From IMG/VR virus record IMGVR_UViG_3300032284_002443, positions 1-24,243 of that record: a DNA stretch of 24,243 nucleotides. One strand, given 5' to 3'. Made by a program: the position numbers and the translations under genes. Below are positions 1-8,094 of the stretch, one piece after another. The stretch comes from a virus. The first letter of the stretch is position 1; every line of letters starts with the position of its first letter. Under the pieces are notes generated by a model that ran no database searches, was not told the origin of the DNA, and saw only the letters and a list, made by a program, of their open reading frames with translations.

Positions 1-2
1 CA

Positions 3-437
3 ATACAAGCATTGAAATTAGCCTTGGAAGGTTTTACATCGGATTCGTTTAAAGGACTTAAAGAATTTTTAGAAACATTTAGTTCACGTGATTTAATTAC
101 ACGTTTACAAGATGTAATAAGAATTTCGAGAAATCTAAACGAGGTTGCAGCTAATTTTGCAAAATTTAGAGATAGTGTAGCACCTGCTTTATCGCCGTCG
201 ACATCACCTGTTAATACCGGAGGTACTGCTGCCCCTGTTACTCCTCCAGTGATAACAGCCGATCAATTAAACGTTAAGACATTAAAGTATTATGAAGACA
301 GTGTAAACAAGATGAAAGAAATGATTGATAAATTGGAAACATTGCATACAGATTTGGATACATTGACTAGTAGAAGTGATCTTGCGTACAGCCGACTTAT
401 TGATGCTGTGCAAAAAAGCGGACAGAATGTGAGATAA
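3..437 (+). CDS. Unknown protein, 5'-truncated by window edge
   Basis: The reading frame is open from the left edge and ends in TAA just upstream of the portal gene. The first possible in-window start is a TTG at 12 with no ribosome binding site, and codons before it are also open, so I treat the gene as partial. Visible are an N-terminal helical stretch, a Pro/Thr/Ser-rich linker at about residues 60-80, and a C-terminal segment rich in K, E and L (about 90-140) that looks like a coiled coil. The position before gp20 is where T4 has tail genes (gp18, gp19), but I see no resemblance to the tail tube protein. Possibly structural; I do not recognise the family. Confidence 0.6.
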   Translation: MQALKLALEGFTSDSFKGLKEFLETFSSRDLITRLQDVIRISRNLNEVAANFAKFRDSVAPALSPSTSPVNTGGTAAPVTPPVITADQLNVKTLKYYEDSVNKMKEMIDKLETLHTDLDTLTSRSDLAYSRLIDAVQKSGQNVR

Positions 438-461
438 ATTTTTTGGAACATTTTTTTTAAC

Positions 462-469
462 AATAAATA
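462..469 (+). promoter_or_regulatory. Candidate late promoter before portal gene
   Basis: AATAAATA differs in one base from the T4 late promoter element TATAAATA. It lies 25 bases before the portal ATG, which would leave a short leader containing the AGGA ribosome binding site at 483-486. In AT-rich DNA such matches arise by chance, so confidence is low. Confidence 0.3.
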
Positions 470-493
470 TCTTAAATTAGATAGGATAACTTA

Positions 494-2266
494 ATGGCTT
501 CTTGGAAGAAATATTTTTCTGCAGTTCCTGCACAGTCTGCACTTAACAGACGATATGATGCACAGCCTTCTGGTCAATACGGTGGTTCAGCTAGTGGAGC
601 CAAATATGCCAGTTATCTGCCAGAAGTATATAGCGGCGCACCAAATCGTGTTGAAAGATATATTCAGTATGAACAGATGGATTTGGACAGCGAAATTAAC
701 AAAGCCTTAGACATTCTCGCTGACTACAGCACACAAAATTATGATCAACAAAATGAACCATTTAATATCATTTACAAAGGTAGCATGAGTGAAACTGAAA
801 CCAAATTGCTTAAGGATATGTTACAGCAATGGTGCAGTCTTAACAAATGGCAACAAAGGTTGTGGAGAGCATTTAGAAATGTAATTAAGTATGGCGATCA
901 AATTTATATTCGTGACCCAGAAACATTTAAGCTTATTTGGATTGATCCAACTAAGGTAGAAAAGATTATTGTCAATGAAGCTAAAGGTAAAGAAATTGAA
1001 CAATATGTGGTCAGAGACTTAGACATTAATCTTACTACATTAGTAGGAACTAACATGTTGATCCATGATCAATATAGTTTCCCAGGAGGTTATCCAAGAA
1101 GTTCTAATCCAGCAGCAGGTGCAGGAACTGTGATGTTTGGCGTTGCTAGCAGCCCTGGTACTAGAAGCAGCAGATTTAACATGCCTGAAAATCACACGGC
1201 TGTTGATGCAACGCACGTTTGTCATCTTAGCCTTAGTGAAGGTATGGACAGTCAGTGGCCATTTGGAACCAGTTTGCTTGAAAGCGTTTATAAAGTATAC
1301 AAACAAAAAGATCTACTCGAAGATGCTATTTTGATTTATCGTATCGTTCGCGCTCCGGAACGCAGAGTTTTCTATATTGATACTGGTAGTTTGAGTGGAC
1401 CTAGAGCACAGGCAATAGTAGAACGTATGAAAAATGAAATCTATCAACGACGCATTCCAAACAAAACCGGTGGCGGACAAAGCATTCTAGACGCAGCTTA
1501 TAGTCCATTAGCTATTAACGAAGACTACTTCCTAGCTGTAAACAGCGAAGGTAAAGGAACTAAGATTGAAACACTACAGGGTGGTGAAAATCTTGGTCAA
1601 ATCGATGACTTAAAATATTTCAATAACAAAATGGTAAGAGGTCTTGGTATCCCATCCAGCTATCTACCAACCGGTCCAGATGATGGTACCACTGTTTATA
1701 CTGACGGCAAAGTTGGTACAGCATATGTGCAAGAGTTTCGTTTTAGTAAATATTGCCAACGTTTGCAGAATTTAGTGGCTCCTATGCTAGACAGAGAATT
1801 CAAACTTTATTTGAAAAACCGTGGCGTTGAAATTGAAAGTAATTTGTTTGAATTACAGCTTTGGCCGCCTCAAAGCTTCAGCCAATACAAACAAATGCAA
1901 TTAGATAGCGAACAGATTAATGTTTTCTCAAGCTTGATACAAACTGAAGCTGCAAAATATATCAGCAAGAGATTTGCTCTTATGCGCTATCTTGGATGGT
2001 CAGAAGAAGATGTATTAAATAACGAACGCATGTGGAAGGAAGAAAATGCCAAGCGTGTTAAAGAGAAAACTGGCATGGCTGCAGGACAAGATACAGCTCC
2101 TGGACTCAGCGCAGTGGGCGTCCGTCCTCCTACACCGGGCGAAGAAGCTCCTGGCGGAGAGGTACCACCTACAGTTGATTTAGGCACTCCTCCAGTAACT
2201 CCGGGTGCTGCTCCAGCACCTGCTGGTGGTACGCCGCCTGCAGCAGGCCCTGCTCCAGCAGCATAA
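494..2266 (+). CDS. 20: T4-like portal vertex protein gp20
   Basis: This is the dodecameric portal protein that nucleates prohead assembly, passes DNA during packaging and connects head to neck. The N-terminal and central regions, with segments such as YIQYEQMDLDSEINKALDIL and PEFRNVIKYGD-like motifs around residues 55-140, are typical of T4-like gp20. The 590 residues exceed T4 gp20 (about 524) mainly through a C-terminal tail of about 55 residues made almost only of P, A, G, T and E. That tail is probably disordered. The ATG has an AGGA box 7 bases upstream. The gene sits first in the canonical order portal, core, protease, scaffold, capsid. Family assignment is firm; the role of the tail is unknown. 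Confidence 0.95.
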   Translation: MASWKKYFSAVPAQSALNRRYDAQPSGQYGGSASGAKYASYLPEVYSGAPNRVERYIQYEQMDLDSEINKALDILADYSTQNYDQQNEPFNIIYKGSMSETETKLLKDMLQQWCSLNKWQQRLWRAFRNVIKYGDQIYIRDPETFKLIWIDPTKVEKIIVNEAKGKEIEQYVVRDLDINLTTLVGTNMLIHDQYSFPGGYPRSSNPAAGAGTVMFGVASSPGTRSSRFNMPENHTAVDATHVCHLSLSEGMDSQWPFGTSLLESVYKVYKQKDLLEDAILIYRIVRAPERRVFYIDTGSLSGPRAQAIVERMKNEIYQRRIPNKTGGGQSILDAAYSPLAINEDYFLAVNSEGKGTKIETLQGGENLGQIDDLKYFNNKMVRGLGIPSSYLPTGPDDGTTVYTDGKVGTAYVQEFRFSKYCQRLQNLVAPMLDREFKLYLKNRGVEIESNLFELQLWPPQSFSQYKQMQLDSEQINVFSSLIQTEAAKYISKRFALMRYLGWSEEDVLNNERMWKEENAKRVKEKTGMAAGQDTAPGLSAVGVRPPTPGEEAPGGEVPPTVDLGTPPVTPGAAPAPAGGTPPAAGPAPAA

Positions 2267-2269
2267 ATA
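2262..2269 (+). promoter_or_regulatory. Candidate late promoter overlapping gp20 stop
   Basis: CATAAATA, one mismatch from T4 late TATAAATA, contains the TAA stop of the portal gene. It sits 20 bases before the next ATG, a placement similar to the candidate before the portal gene. This is suggestive only. Confidence 0.25.
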
Positions 2270-2289
2270 TTATTCTAAGGATTAAGGCC

Positions 2290-2517
2290 ATGCGAGCTGA
2301 AGAATTAAACCCAGAATTTAGAAACAACAATCAAGATCATATTATGCAACGTCATATGCATGACAGTCGCAAGCCTAAAATTACCCTTCGATTGTTAAAC
2401 AAGCTAAAAACAATGAGGGCAGCCAAAGATCTTGAAAATCTTATTAGATCTGATTTTATGCAAACATTATATGGAGCTCCCGATGAACAAGCACCAGGGG
2501 GAGGCCTTGGTTTATGA
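2290..2517 (+). CDS. Small conserved-position protein downstream of portal
   Basis: The product is 75 residues, basic in the middle (a KPKITLRLLNKLKTMRAAKD helix at about 28-47) with a Gly-rich C-terminus. AAGG-type ribosome binding sites lie just upstream. Its TGA overlaps the ATG of the next gene (ATGA), indicating translational coupling, and the start of that gene uses the GGGGGAGG inside this one. In T4 the genes after gp20 are the small prohead core proteins gp67 and gp68, and a small protein after the portal is common in marine T4-like phages. A head or core role is therefore plausible by position. I do not recognise the sequence. Confidence 0.75.
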   Translation: MRAEELNPEFRNNNQDHIMQRHMHDSRKPKITLRLLNKLKTMRAAKDLENLIRSDFMQTLYGAPDEQAPGGGLGL

Positions 2518-3593
2518 CCTATAACCTAACAAACTGGGACGGAACACCATTAGTTAGTGTTGCAAACAGTACAATAGACACTACTACTACTAGTATCAGC
2601 TTACTGGGACGTAATGCTGTAAACTTTGGTTTGCCTTTAAACGAAAATTTCATTGCCTTATTAGAACATTTTGCTGATACAAGCCCTCCACCTAATCCAG
2701 TAAAAGGACAAATTTGGTTTGATACTTTAAGTATCAATGTAAAAATTTATGATGGGACCAAATGGTTAATTATTAATCCACCATTTGATGGTACAGCAGG
2801 TACAGCTACAGTAGCAGTTAGCCCTACTATAGACATAGTAATTTTTATCAGTGACACACATATTATTTCAGCTATTTCACATGATTTAGTTGTTCCTAGT
2901 GAACTGCCGGCAACAGTTACAATAAGCGATCGTACGTTTGCTTTTAGTAGCAGATTTCCAAATGGACTATTTCCGGGTATCACCCTGGCTACTGATCCAA
3001 ATAATTATCAATTTAACGGTGTCGCTTTGCATGCAAACGCACTGACTACATCTAGAAATATTGGTTTAACTGGAAGTATTTCTGGTAATGTTCAATTTGA
3101 TGGTAGTAATGATGTAGTTATTGCCAGCAATTTAATTAATGTTTTAAATGCTAATATTTCCAGTGGATGGTTTAGCAATGTCCGCGTTAATAGCAACGGA
3201 CTAGTCAGCGACGCAACCTATATTAATGCAAATGATGTATGGACAGCATTAGCCTATACACCACCTAGTGACGTTAGAATTACAGGTGATGCAACAGGCA
3301 ATACCAACGCAAATGGTACAGTTTTTACAGTAAATGTCACGTTAACTCCAACTAATGTAGTTCCTGGAAATTATACAAATGTCACTGTTGACAGCAGCGG
3401 TCGTGTAGTAGGTGGTAATAACAATACACCGTTACCATTTAAAGGAATAATAATGTGGGAAGATATTCTGGTACCAAATGGTTGGGCTAAATGCGACGGG
3501 TCCAGTGTTCCTACACAATATGGAATAGTGAATACTCCAAATTTGGTTCCTTATAATATTGGGCCAACATATTTCATTATGAAAATTATCTAA
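2514..3593 (+). CDS. Tail-collar-domain structural protein (fibre-like)
   Basis: The 359-residue product ends in a phage tail collar domain (PF07484 type): PFKGIIMWEDILVPNGWAKC followed by DGSSVP at about residues 303-330. This is the G-x-I...P.GW..CDG signature found in short tail fibres and collar proteins. The N-terminal third carries a GQIWFDT segment followed by a KIYDGTKW segment (about 61-83), seen in fibre or adhesin-like proteins of marine phages. The middle is rich in T, N, V and G with beta-type periodicity (repeated NVTVDSSGRV-like strands). It may be a fibre, whisker or head decoration protein. Its place inside the head block, between portal and core protein, is unlike T4. The domain call is good; the virion location is unknown. 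Confidence 0.8.
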   Translation: MTYNLTNWDGTPLVSVANSTIDTTTTSISLLGRNAVNFGLPLNENFIALLEHFADTSPPPNPVKGQIWFDTLSINVKIYDGTKWLIINPPFDGTAGTATVAVSPTIDIVIFISDTHIISAISHDLVVPSELPATVTISDRTFAFSSRFPNGLFPGITLATDPNNYQFNGVALHANALTTSRNIGLTGSISGNVQFDGSNDVVIASNLINVLNANISSGWFSNVRVNSNGLVSDATYINANDVWTALAYTPPSDVRITGDATGNTNANGTVFTVNVTLTPTNVVPGNYTNVTVDSSGRVVGGNNNTPLPFKGIIMWEDILVPNGWAKCDGSSVPTQYGIVNTPNLVPYNIGPTYFIMKII

Positions 3594-3709
3594 AAATGCA
3601 GTTTTAGAACAAAAAATGCAAAATTATAGGCGAATATACCTAGAGAATGGCCTTTTCTGTTAAATAACTCCGAGTCTGTCTTAAACTTTTGACTAAAGGA
3701 GTGTTATAA

Positions 3710-4822
3710 ATGACGACAAATAATAAACTTTATAAGGTGTTAGAGCACCTAACAAAGGGTGACGATGAAGCTGCACGCGATCTTCTGCACACTGTATTCA
3801 TTGAAAAAGCTCGTGCTATTCATGAAGAGTTGATGAGTGCTGATGAAGCTGCTCACGAAGAAATGGAAGAAACTGTAGAAGAAACTATGGAAGAAGAAGG
3901 CGTCGAAGAAAGTATGCACGACGACATGGAAGAAACTATGGGCCATGATGACATGGAAGAAACTATGGGCCATGATGACATGGAAGAAATGGTCGGCGGC
4001 AGCGGAGACATGGGCAAAGACCTAACTAATGAAATCGAAGCTCTCGAAAATGAAGTTGATTTTGAAGAAACCATGAGCGAAGACGACATGGATATGCCAG
4101 GTGACATGTCGGGTGACATGCCAGCCGACGACATGTCAATGGGCGCTGACGCTGCAGGCGAAGAGTCTCACGATCTAGGCGATGTTGAACAGAAGATGGA
4201 AGACCTTGAAAGTGCATTAGCAGCTCTAAAGGCTGAGTTTGATAAGCTTGAATCAGTTGAGAAAGAAGAAGCTGGTGAAGACGAAGAAGAAGCCGGCGAA
4301 GAAGCCGAAGAAGCAGGCGAAGACGAAGAAGAAGCCGGCGAAGAAGCCGAAGAAGCAGGCGAAGACGAAGAAGAAGCCGGCGAAGCTGAAATGGAAGAAA
4401 GCTGGGAACTTGACGAAGATTTTGATGATTTGGCAGAAAGCCTTAACCTCGAAGTTGTCGAAAAGGACATGGAAAAGTCAGCTAAGACAGCCGACGAAGT
4501 TGGCAGTGGTAAGAGCGGAATGAGCAAAGGCGAACACGCTAAGAGCCCACTTCCTGCAAGCCAAACAACACGTATGGGTGCAAAGCCAGTAGCTATTGGT
4601 AAGGGTCCAGCCCACAATGGTTACAAGTTAGAAGCTGCTCCAAAGAGTGGTCAGCTAACTGGAACAAGCGACAATCGTCGTAAGAAGAGCACACAAGGCA
4701 TGAGCGGTGTCAAAGCTTCTAAAGAAGGTGAAGTTGGTAGCGGTCACAGTGGAATGAGCACTGGCAAGAACGCTATGAGCCCACTCAGCAAAGGTGGTCA
4801 AAACCTAAAGGCTGGTAAGTAA
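3710..4822 (+). CDS. Acidic prohead core protein, gp67-like
   Basis: The 370-residue product has an N-terminal helical segment (about 5-40, LYKVLEHLTKGDDEAARDLL) that resembles the start of T4 gp67 as I remember it. A very acidic region (about 45-245) made of E, D, M, A and G follows, then a basic Ser/Gly/Lys-rich tail (about 260-370). T4 gp67 is far shorter (about 80 residues), so this is an expanded version. Tandem repeats lie in the acidic part, and the basic tail holds two copies of a VGSG-x-SGMS-x-G motif. In T4, core proteins fill the prohead and are degraded by gp21; Leu/Ile-x-Glu sites are frequent here. An AAAGGAG box at 3695-3701 supports the ATG. The position between portal and protease fits. 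Confidence 0.8.
   Translation: MTTNNKLYKVLEHLTKGDDEAARDLLHTVFIEKARAIHEELMSADEAAHEEMEETVEETMEEEGVEESMHDDMEETMGHDDMEETMGHDDMEEMVGGSGDMGKDLTNEIEALENEVDFEETMSEDDMDMPGDMSGDMPADDMSMGADAAGEESHDLGDVEQKMEDLESALAALKAEFDKLESVEKEEAGEDEEEAGEEAEEAGEDEEEAGEEAEEAGEDEEEAGEAEMEESWELDEDFDDLAESLNLEVVEKDMEKSAKTADEVGSGKSGMSKGEHAKSPLPASQTTRMGAKPVAIGKGPAHNGYKLEAAPKSGQLTGTSDNRRKKSTQGMSGVKASKEGEVGSGHSGMSTGKNAMSPLSKGGQNLKAGK
3923..3989 (+). repeat. 27-base tandem repeat in core protein gene
   Basis: There are two exact 27-base copies (3923-3949 and 3950-3976) and a third partial copy. They encode a 9-residue unit DMEETMGHD. The repeat stays in frame, so it extends the acidic region without disrupting the gene. Confidence 0.9.
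4277..4385 (+). repeat. 42-base tandem repeat in core protein gene
   Basis: Near-perfect copies begin at 4277, 4319 and 4361, the last incomplete. Each encodes the 14-residue unit EDEEEAGEEAEEAG. Being in frame and almost identical at the DNA level, they point to recent slippage or unequal recombination. Confidence 0.9.
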
Positions 4823-4831
4823 TTTTGGTAA

Positions 4832-4866
4832 TAAAATGCTGGTAAGTAAAACGCTTACCAGCATTT
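4832..4866 (+). terminator. Strong hairpin between core protein and protease genes
   Basis: A 14-base perfect stem (AAAATGCTGGTAAG at 4832-4845 with CTTACCAGCATTTT at 4853-4866) has a 7-base loop and starts 10 bases after the stop of the core protein gene. The descending arm ends in TTTT, so it may act as a terminator or attenuator. It could instead be an mRNA-processing or stabilising hairpin, because the head genes continue downstream. Confidence 0.65.
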
Positions 4867-4933
4867 TCTACGAAAATTCACCGTATTTCATAAGAAAAAG
4901 CACAAATCTTTTAAATAAAAAAAGAAATTAGCT

Positions 4934-4941
4934 TATAAATT
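4934..4941 (+). promoter_or_regulatory. Candidate late promoter before gp21
   Basis: TATAAATT has a single mismatch from T4 late TATAAATA. It sits 9 bases before the protease ATG and after the hairpin, so a fresh late start here would make sense. The implied leader is only a few bases, which weakens the case. Confidence 0.3.
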
Positions 4942-4950
4942 AGGCCAAGA

Positions 4951-5592
4951 ATGAAGAATAATCTCTTAGTTGAGCATTTAAATTACGACACAGCGAAAGC
5001 TGAAATTATTACCGAAGGTGATGATTCATCAGGACAACCTAAAAAGGTTTTCATGAAAGGTATATTCATTCAAGGTGATATTAAGAATCATAATGGACGA
5101 GTATATCCATTGAATGAAATTAGAAGCGCTGTTGAAAACATTAATAAAGCTATTAAAGAAGACAACGGTGTATTGGGCGAATGTGATCATCCCCAAGAAC
5201 TACAGATACATCTCGATAGGGTAAGCCACAAAATTACCGAGATGTGGATGGATGGACCAAATGGTTATGGAAAGCTTCAAATTCTTCCAACTCCATGTGG
5301 TCTTATCGTAAAAACATTATTAGAAAGTGGAGTTAAACTTGGTGTTAGCTCTCGCGGATCTGGTAACGTTGATGACAACGGTCGTGTGTCAGACTTTGAC
5401 ATGTTGACAGTAGACATAGTGGCTAAACCATCTGCGCCAAATGCATATCCAGTACCTATGTACGAAGCTATCATGAATCGCAGACACGGATACAAGACTC
5501 TCGACCTAGCAGAAAGTGTAAAGTTTGATCAAAAAGCTCAAAAGGCTTTGAAGCAAATTCTACTGGGTTGGGTTGACGAGTTGAAACTATAA
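4951..5592 (+). CDS. 21: Prohead core protease gp21
   Basis: This is the T4-type serine protease (herpesvirus assemblin-like fold) that matures the prohead by cleaving scaffold, core and capsid proteins after (Leu/Ile)-x-Glu. The 213-residue length matches T4 gp21 (about 212). The presumed catalytic His lies in LGECDHPQ (about residues 75-82) and the Ser in GVSSRGSG (about 131-138). NGRVYPL (about 49-55) is also family-typical. The ribosome binding site is weak (only AAGA just before the ATG). The gene is followed after 16 bases by the scaffold, as in T4. Confidence 0.93.
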   Translation: MKNNLLVEHLNYDTAKAEIITEGDDSSGQPKKVFMKGIFIQGDIKNHNGRVYPLNEIRSAVENINKAIKEDNGVLGECDHPQELQIHLDRVSHKITEMWMDGPNGYGKLQILPTPCGLIVKTLLESGVKLGVSSRGSGNVDDNGRVSDFDMLTVDIVAKPSAPNAYPVPMYEAIMNRRHGYKTLDLAESVKFDQKAQKALKQILLGWVDELKL

Positions 5593-5608
5593 AAAGGAGT
5601 AGTGTCCT

Positions 5609-6832
5609 ATGGATAAAGAAATAAAAGACCTTCTTGAAAATGACGTACTTGGTGAAGACGCCAAGACTGCATTGCAAGAGGCCTTTGACAACAAGGTTAA
5701 GGCTGCTGTTGCAGCCGCGGAGCAAAAGCTCCAGGAAGACTACGCTGCACGTTATTCCAATGACAAAGCAGTACTTGTTGAAGCCATGGACAAGATGCTA
5801 GGCGATGCTATTCGCTCGGAGCTAACTGAGTTCGCAGAAGATCGTTCTGCTCTCATCAAGCAACGTGCAAAGCTAAGCAAGCAGACAATGGAAGCCAAGA
5901 AGTGGTATGCTCAAAAATTAAAAGAACATACCAAGTTGCTCAACACATATGTTGATCGTCAACTTCGTGGTGAAATTGCTGAGTTCGTTGATGATCGCAA
6001 GACACTAGACGAACAGCGTCAAGAAATGGCCAAAGAGTTAGAATCTGCAAGACTAAACAGCAAGAAGGCATTTACTGAGCGTGTGAACAAGTTGGAAACA
6101 TTTGTTCTCAAGCAGTTAAGTGAAGAAATTGCTGAATTCCAAGCTGATAAAAAGGCATTGGTTGAACAGAGAGTTAAACTCGCACAAGAAGGTAAGAAGA
6201 AACTACACGAAGCACAGACTAAGTTTATCGAACGTGCTGGACAAGCTGTCAATAAGACACTTGATTCAGTTATCAGAAAAGAACTTGTTCAGTGGAGAGA
6301 AGACATCAAGGTTGCTCGTGAGAACAACTTTGGTCGTAGAATCTTTGAAGCTGTAGCAGCTGAATATATGGCAAGTTACTTGTCAGAAGGCAGTGAAGTA
6401 AAGAAACTAAGCAACTTGCTTAGCAAGCAAAAAGCCGCTTTAGAAGAAGCACAAAAGCAAATCAACGAAAAGGAAACACTAGTTGAAACTGCCCGTGCAG
6501 AAGCTAGAGCAGCAAACGATCGCATTAAGAGAACAGAAACTATGAATGAGCTTCTAAAGCCTCTTAGCCGCGATAAGAAAACTGTAATGGAAGATCTATT
6601 GAAGGACATCAAGACTACTAACTTGAAGGAAGCCTTTTCAAGATATCTACCAGCAGTTATGAACGGTGGAAAGGTTGAACCAGCCAAGCAAACACTTGCT
6701 GAAACTACCCAACCAAAATCAGTTGCCATAACAGGTGACAGACAAAACAAACTATCCCAAGCAGTGATAGAAGAGTCCAAGCAATCAGATGACCTTGGCG
6801 TGATTCTACACCTCGCAGGAATCAAAAATTAA
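5609..6832 (+). CDS. 22: Prohead scaffold protein gp22
   Basis: This is the major scaffolding core protein around which the capsid shell assembles; it is later digested by gp21. The 407-residue product is almost entirely charged helix and coiled coil, with many (L/I)xE sites, and is longer than T4 gp22 (about 269). Much of the extra length is a threefold repeat of about 51 residues (69-119, 120-170, 171-222), each opening with an E-(L/I)-x-E-F-x-x-D-(R/K)-x-x-L motif. A fourth unit begins at RKELVQW. The C-terminal part (about 330-345) contains the RYLPAVMNG segment. AAAGGAG at 5593-5599 supports the start, and the capsid gene follows after 12 bases. Confidence 0.92.
   Translation: MDKEIKDLLENDVLGEDAKTALQEAFDNKVKAAVAAAEQKLQEDYAARYSNDKAVLVEAMDKMLGDAIRSELTEFAEDRSALIKQRAKLSKQTMEAKKWYAQKLKEHTKLLNTYVDRQLRGEIAEFVDDRKTLDEQRQEMAKELESARLNSKKAFTERVNKLETFVLKQLSEEIAEFQADKKALVEQRVKLAQEGKKKLHEAQTKFIERAGQAVNKTLDSVIRKELVQWREDIKVARENNFGRRIFEAVAAEYMASYLSEGSEVKKLSNLLSKQKAALEEAQKQINEKETLVETARAEARAANDRIKRTETMNELLKPLSRDKKTVMEDLLKDIKTTNLKEAFSRYLPAVMNGGKVEPAKQTLAETTQPKSVAITGDRQNKLSQAVIEESKQSDDLGVILHLAGIKN
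5813..6274 (+). repeat. Three ~51-residue protein repeats in scaffold gene
   Basis: The units begin RSELTEFAEDRSAL (5813), RGEIAEFVDDRKTL (5966) and SEEIAEFQADKKAL (6119), spaced exactly 153 bases for the first two. The DNA copies have diverged, so this is an old in-frame repeat visible mainly at protein level. Confidence 0.75.
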
Positions 6833-6844
6833 GGAGATTATTAT

Positions 6845-8044
6845 ATGAGTAAGAACCTTTTCGAGACACATTGGTCGGCTACAAAGACCGCCCTCTGCGA
6901 AGGTCTAAGCGGCAATCGCAAGAAGGTCATGGAAGTCGTGCTTGAAAACACAAAGAAGGATCTACAGAGCAAGAGCGGAATACTTTTTGAAAGTGCAACA
7001 CCAGGCAGCACAAGTGCTGGCAACGTTGCTACATTAAACAAGGTCATTCTTCCTGTTATCCGTCGAGTAATGCCAACCGTTATCGCTAACGAAATCATCG
7101 GCGTACAGCCAATGAGCGGTCCAGTTGGACAGATCCACACATTGCGTGTGCGTTATGCTGACACCTTTGGTGCTCCAGTTCCAGTAGTAGCTGGTGCAGA
7201 AGCCCTAAGCCCATTCGACATTGCACGTTTCTACAGCGGTAATGGCGACAGCGTAACACCAAAGGCAGCTCCAGTAAGCGTACTTGAAGGTACAGCTGGT
7301 AAGCGCCTAAACATCCAGATCCTCAAGGAAACAGTCGAAGCTAAGACACGTAAGCTTAGCGCTCGTTGGACCTTTGAGGCCGCTCAGGATGCACAGGCTC
7401 AGCAGGGCATTGACATCGAAGCTGAAATTATGGCAGCTCTCGCACAGGAAATCACTGCTGAAATTGACCAAGAAATCCTCGTCAGCCTACGTACACTAGC
7501 TGGCACAACATTGACATACGACCAAGGCGCAGTAAGCGGTACAGCAACATACGTTGGTGACGAACACGCTGCTCTAGCAGTCCTAATCAACCGTGGTGCT
7601 AACTTGATTGCTGCACGTACACGTCGTGGTGCTGGTAACTGGGTAGTTGTTTCCCCAACTGCTCTTACCATCCTACAAAGTGCTACAACTTCAGCATTCG
7701 CTCGTACTACAGAAGGTACCTTCGAAGCTCCAACAAACACCAAGTTCGTTGGAACACTCAACAACAGCATGAGAGTCTATGTAGACCAATATGCTGCTGA
7801 TGACACCAACGTACTAGTTGGATATAAAGGTCCTGGTGAGATTGATGCGGCAGCATATTACTGCCCATATGTTCCACTAACAAGCAGTGGCGTTATCATC
7901 GATCCAAATACCTTTGAGCCAGTAGTTAGCTTTATGACACGATATGGCTACCTAGAACTCAGCAACACAGCAAGCAGCTTAGGTAATGCTGCCGATTATT
8001 TGGCTGGTATTGGGATCAATACTGCACATCTAAAGTTCCTATAA
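6845..8044 (+). CDS. 23: Major capsid protein gp23
   Basis: This forms the hexamers of the T4-like head (HK97 fold). The typical gp23 core is seen from residue 60: NKVILPVIRRVMPTVIANEI, then GVQPMSGPVGQIH and LRVRYAD (about 80-102). The C-terminal part contains a GYKGPGEIDAAAYYCPYVPL segment (about 327-346) and a SFMTRYGYLE motif. At 399 residues it is shorter than T4 gp23 (521). A candidate gp21 site LFE|S at residues 47-50 would remove a propeptide of about 49 residues. AAGGAG at 6831-6836 gives a strong ribosome binding site. The gene ends the head block and is followed by a strong terminator. Confidence 0.96.
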   Translation: MSKNLFETHWSATKTALCEGLSGNRKKVMEVVLENTKKDLQSKSGILFESATPGSTSAGNVATLNKVILPVIRRVMPTVIANEIIGVQPMSGPVGQIHTLRVRYADTFGAPVPVVAGAEALSPFDIARFYSGNGDSVTPKAAPVSVLEGTAGKRLNIQILKETVEAKTRKLSARWTFEAAQDAQAQQGIDIEAEIMAALAQEITAEIDQEILVSLRTLAGTTLTYDQGAVSGTATYVGDEHAALAVLINRGANLIAARTRRGAGNWVVVSPTALTILQSATTSAFARTTEGTFEAPTNTKFVGTLNNSMRVYVDQYAADDTNVLVGYKGPGEIDAAAYYCPYVPLTSSGVIIDPNTFEPVVSFMTRYGYLELSNTASSLGNAADYLAGIGINTAHLKFL

Positions 8045-8094
8045 TTTTGTTTATTTTCAATGACTTAGTGCATTGATTTAAACTAATATAGAGT

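Noticed and set aside
3704-3711. TATAAATG as a late promoter
   Set aside because: It overlaps the ATG of the core protein gene, so a transcript starting from it would lack the start codon and the good AAAGGAG site upstream.
3923-4385. Possible CRISPR-like repeats
   Set aside because: The repeats are directly adjacent with no spacers and keep the reading frame of a core protein.
4239-4523. Lys-rich open frame on the + strand in another frame of the core protein gene
   Set aside because: It is generated by the same tandem GAAGAA-type repeats read in a shifted frame, and lies wholly inside the supported gene.
4168-4617. Long open frame on the - strand, 149 codons, Ser/Ala/Pro-rich
   Set aside because: It is antisense to the acidic GAA/GAG-rich repeats of the core protein; its Ser-rich composition is the mirror of that region and it has no ribosome binding site.
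6376-6825. 149-codon open frame antisense to the scaffold gene
   Set aside because: It lies fully inside gp22 on the other strand, has no recognisable domain and no ribosome binding site.
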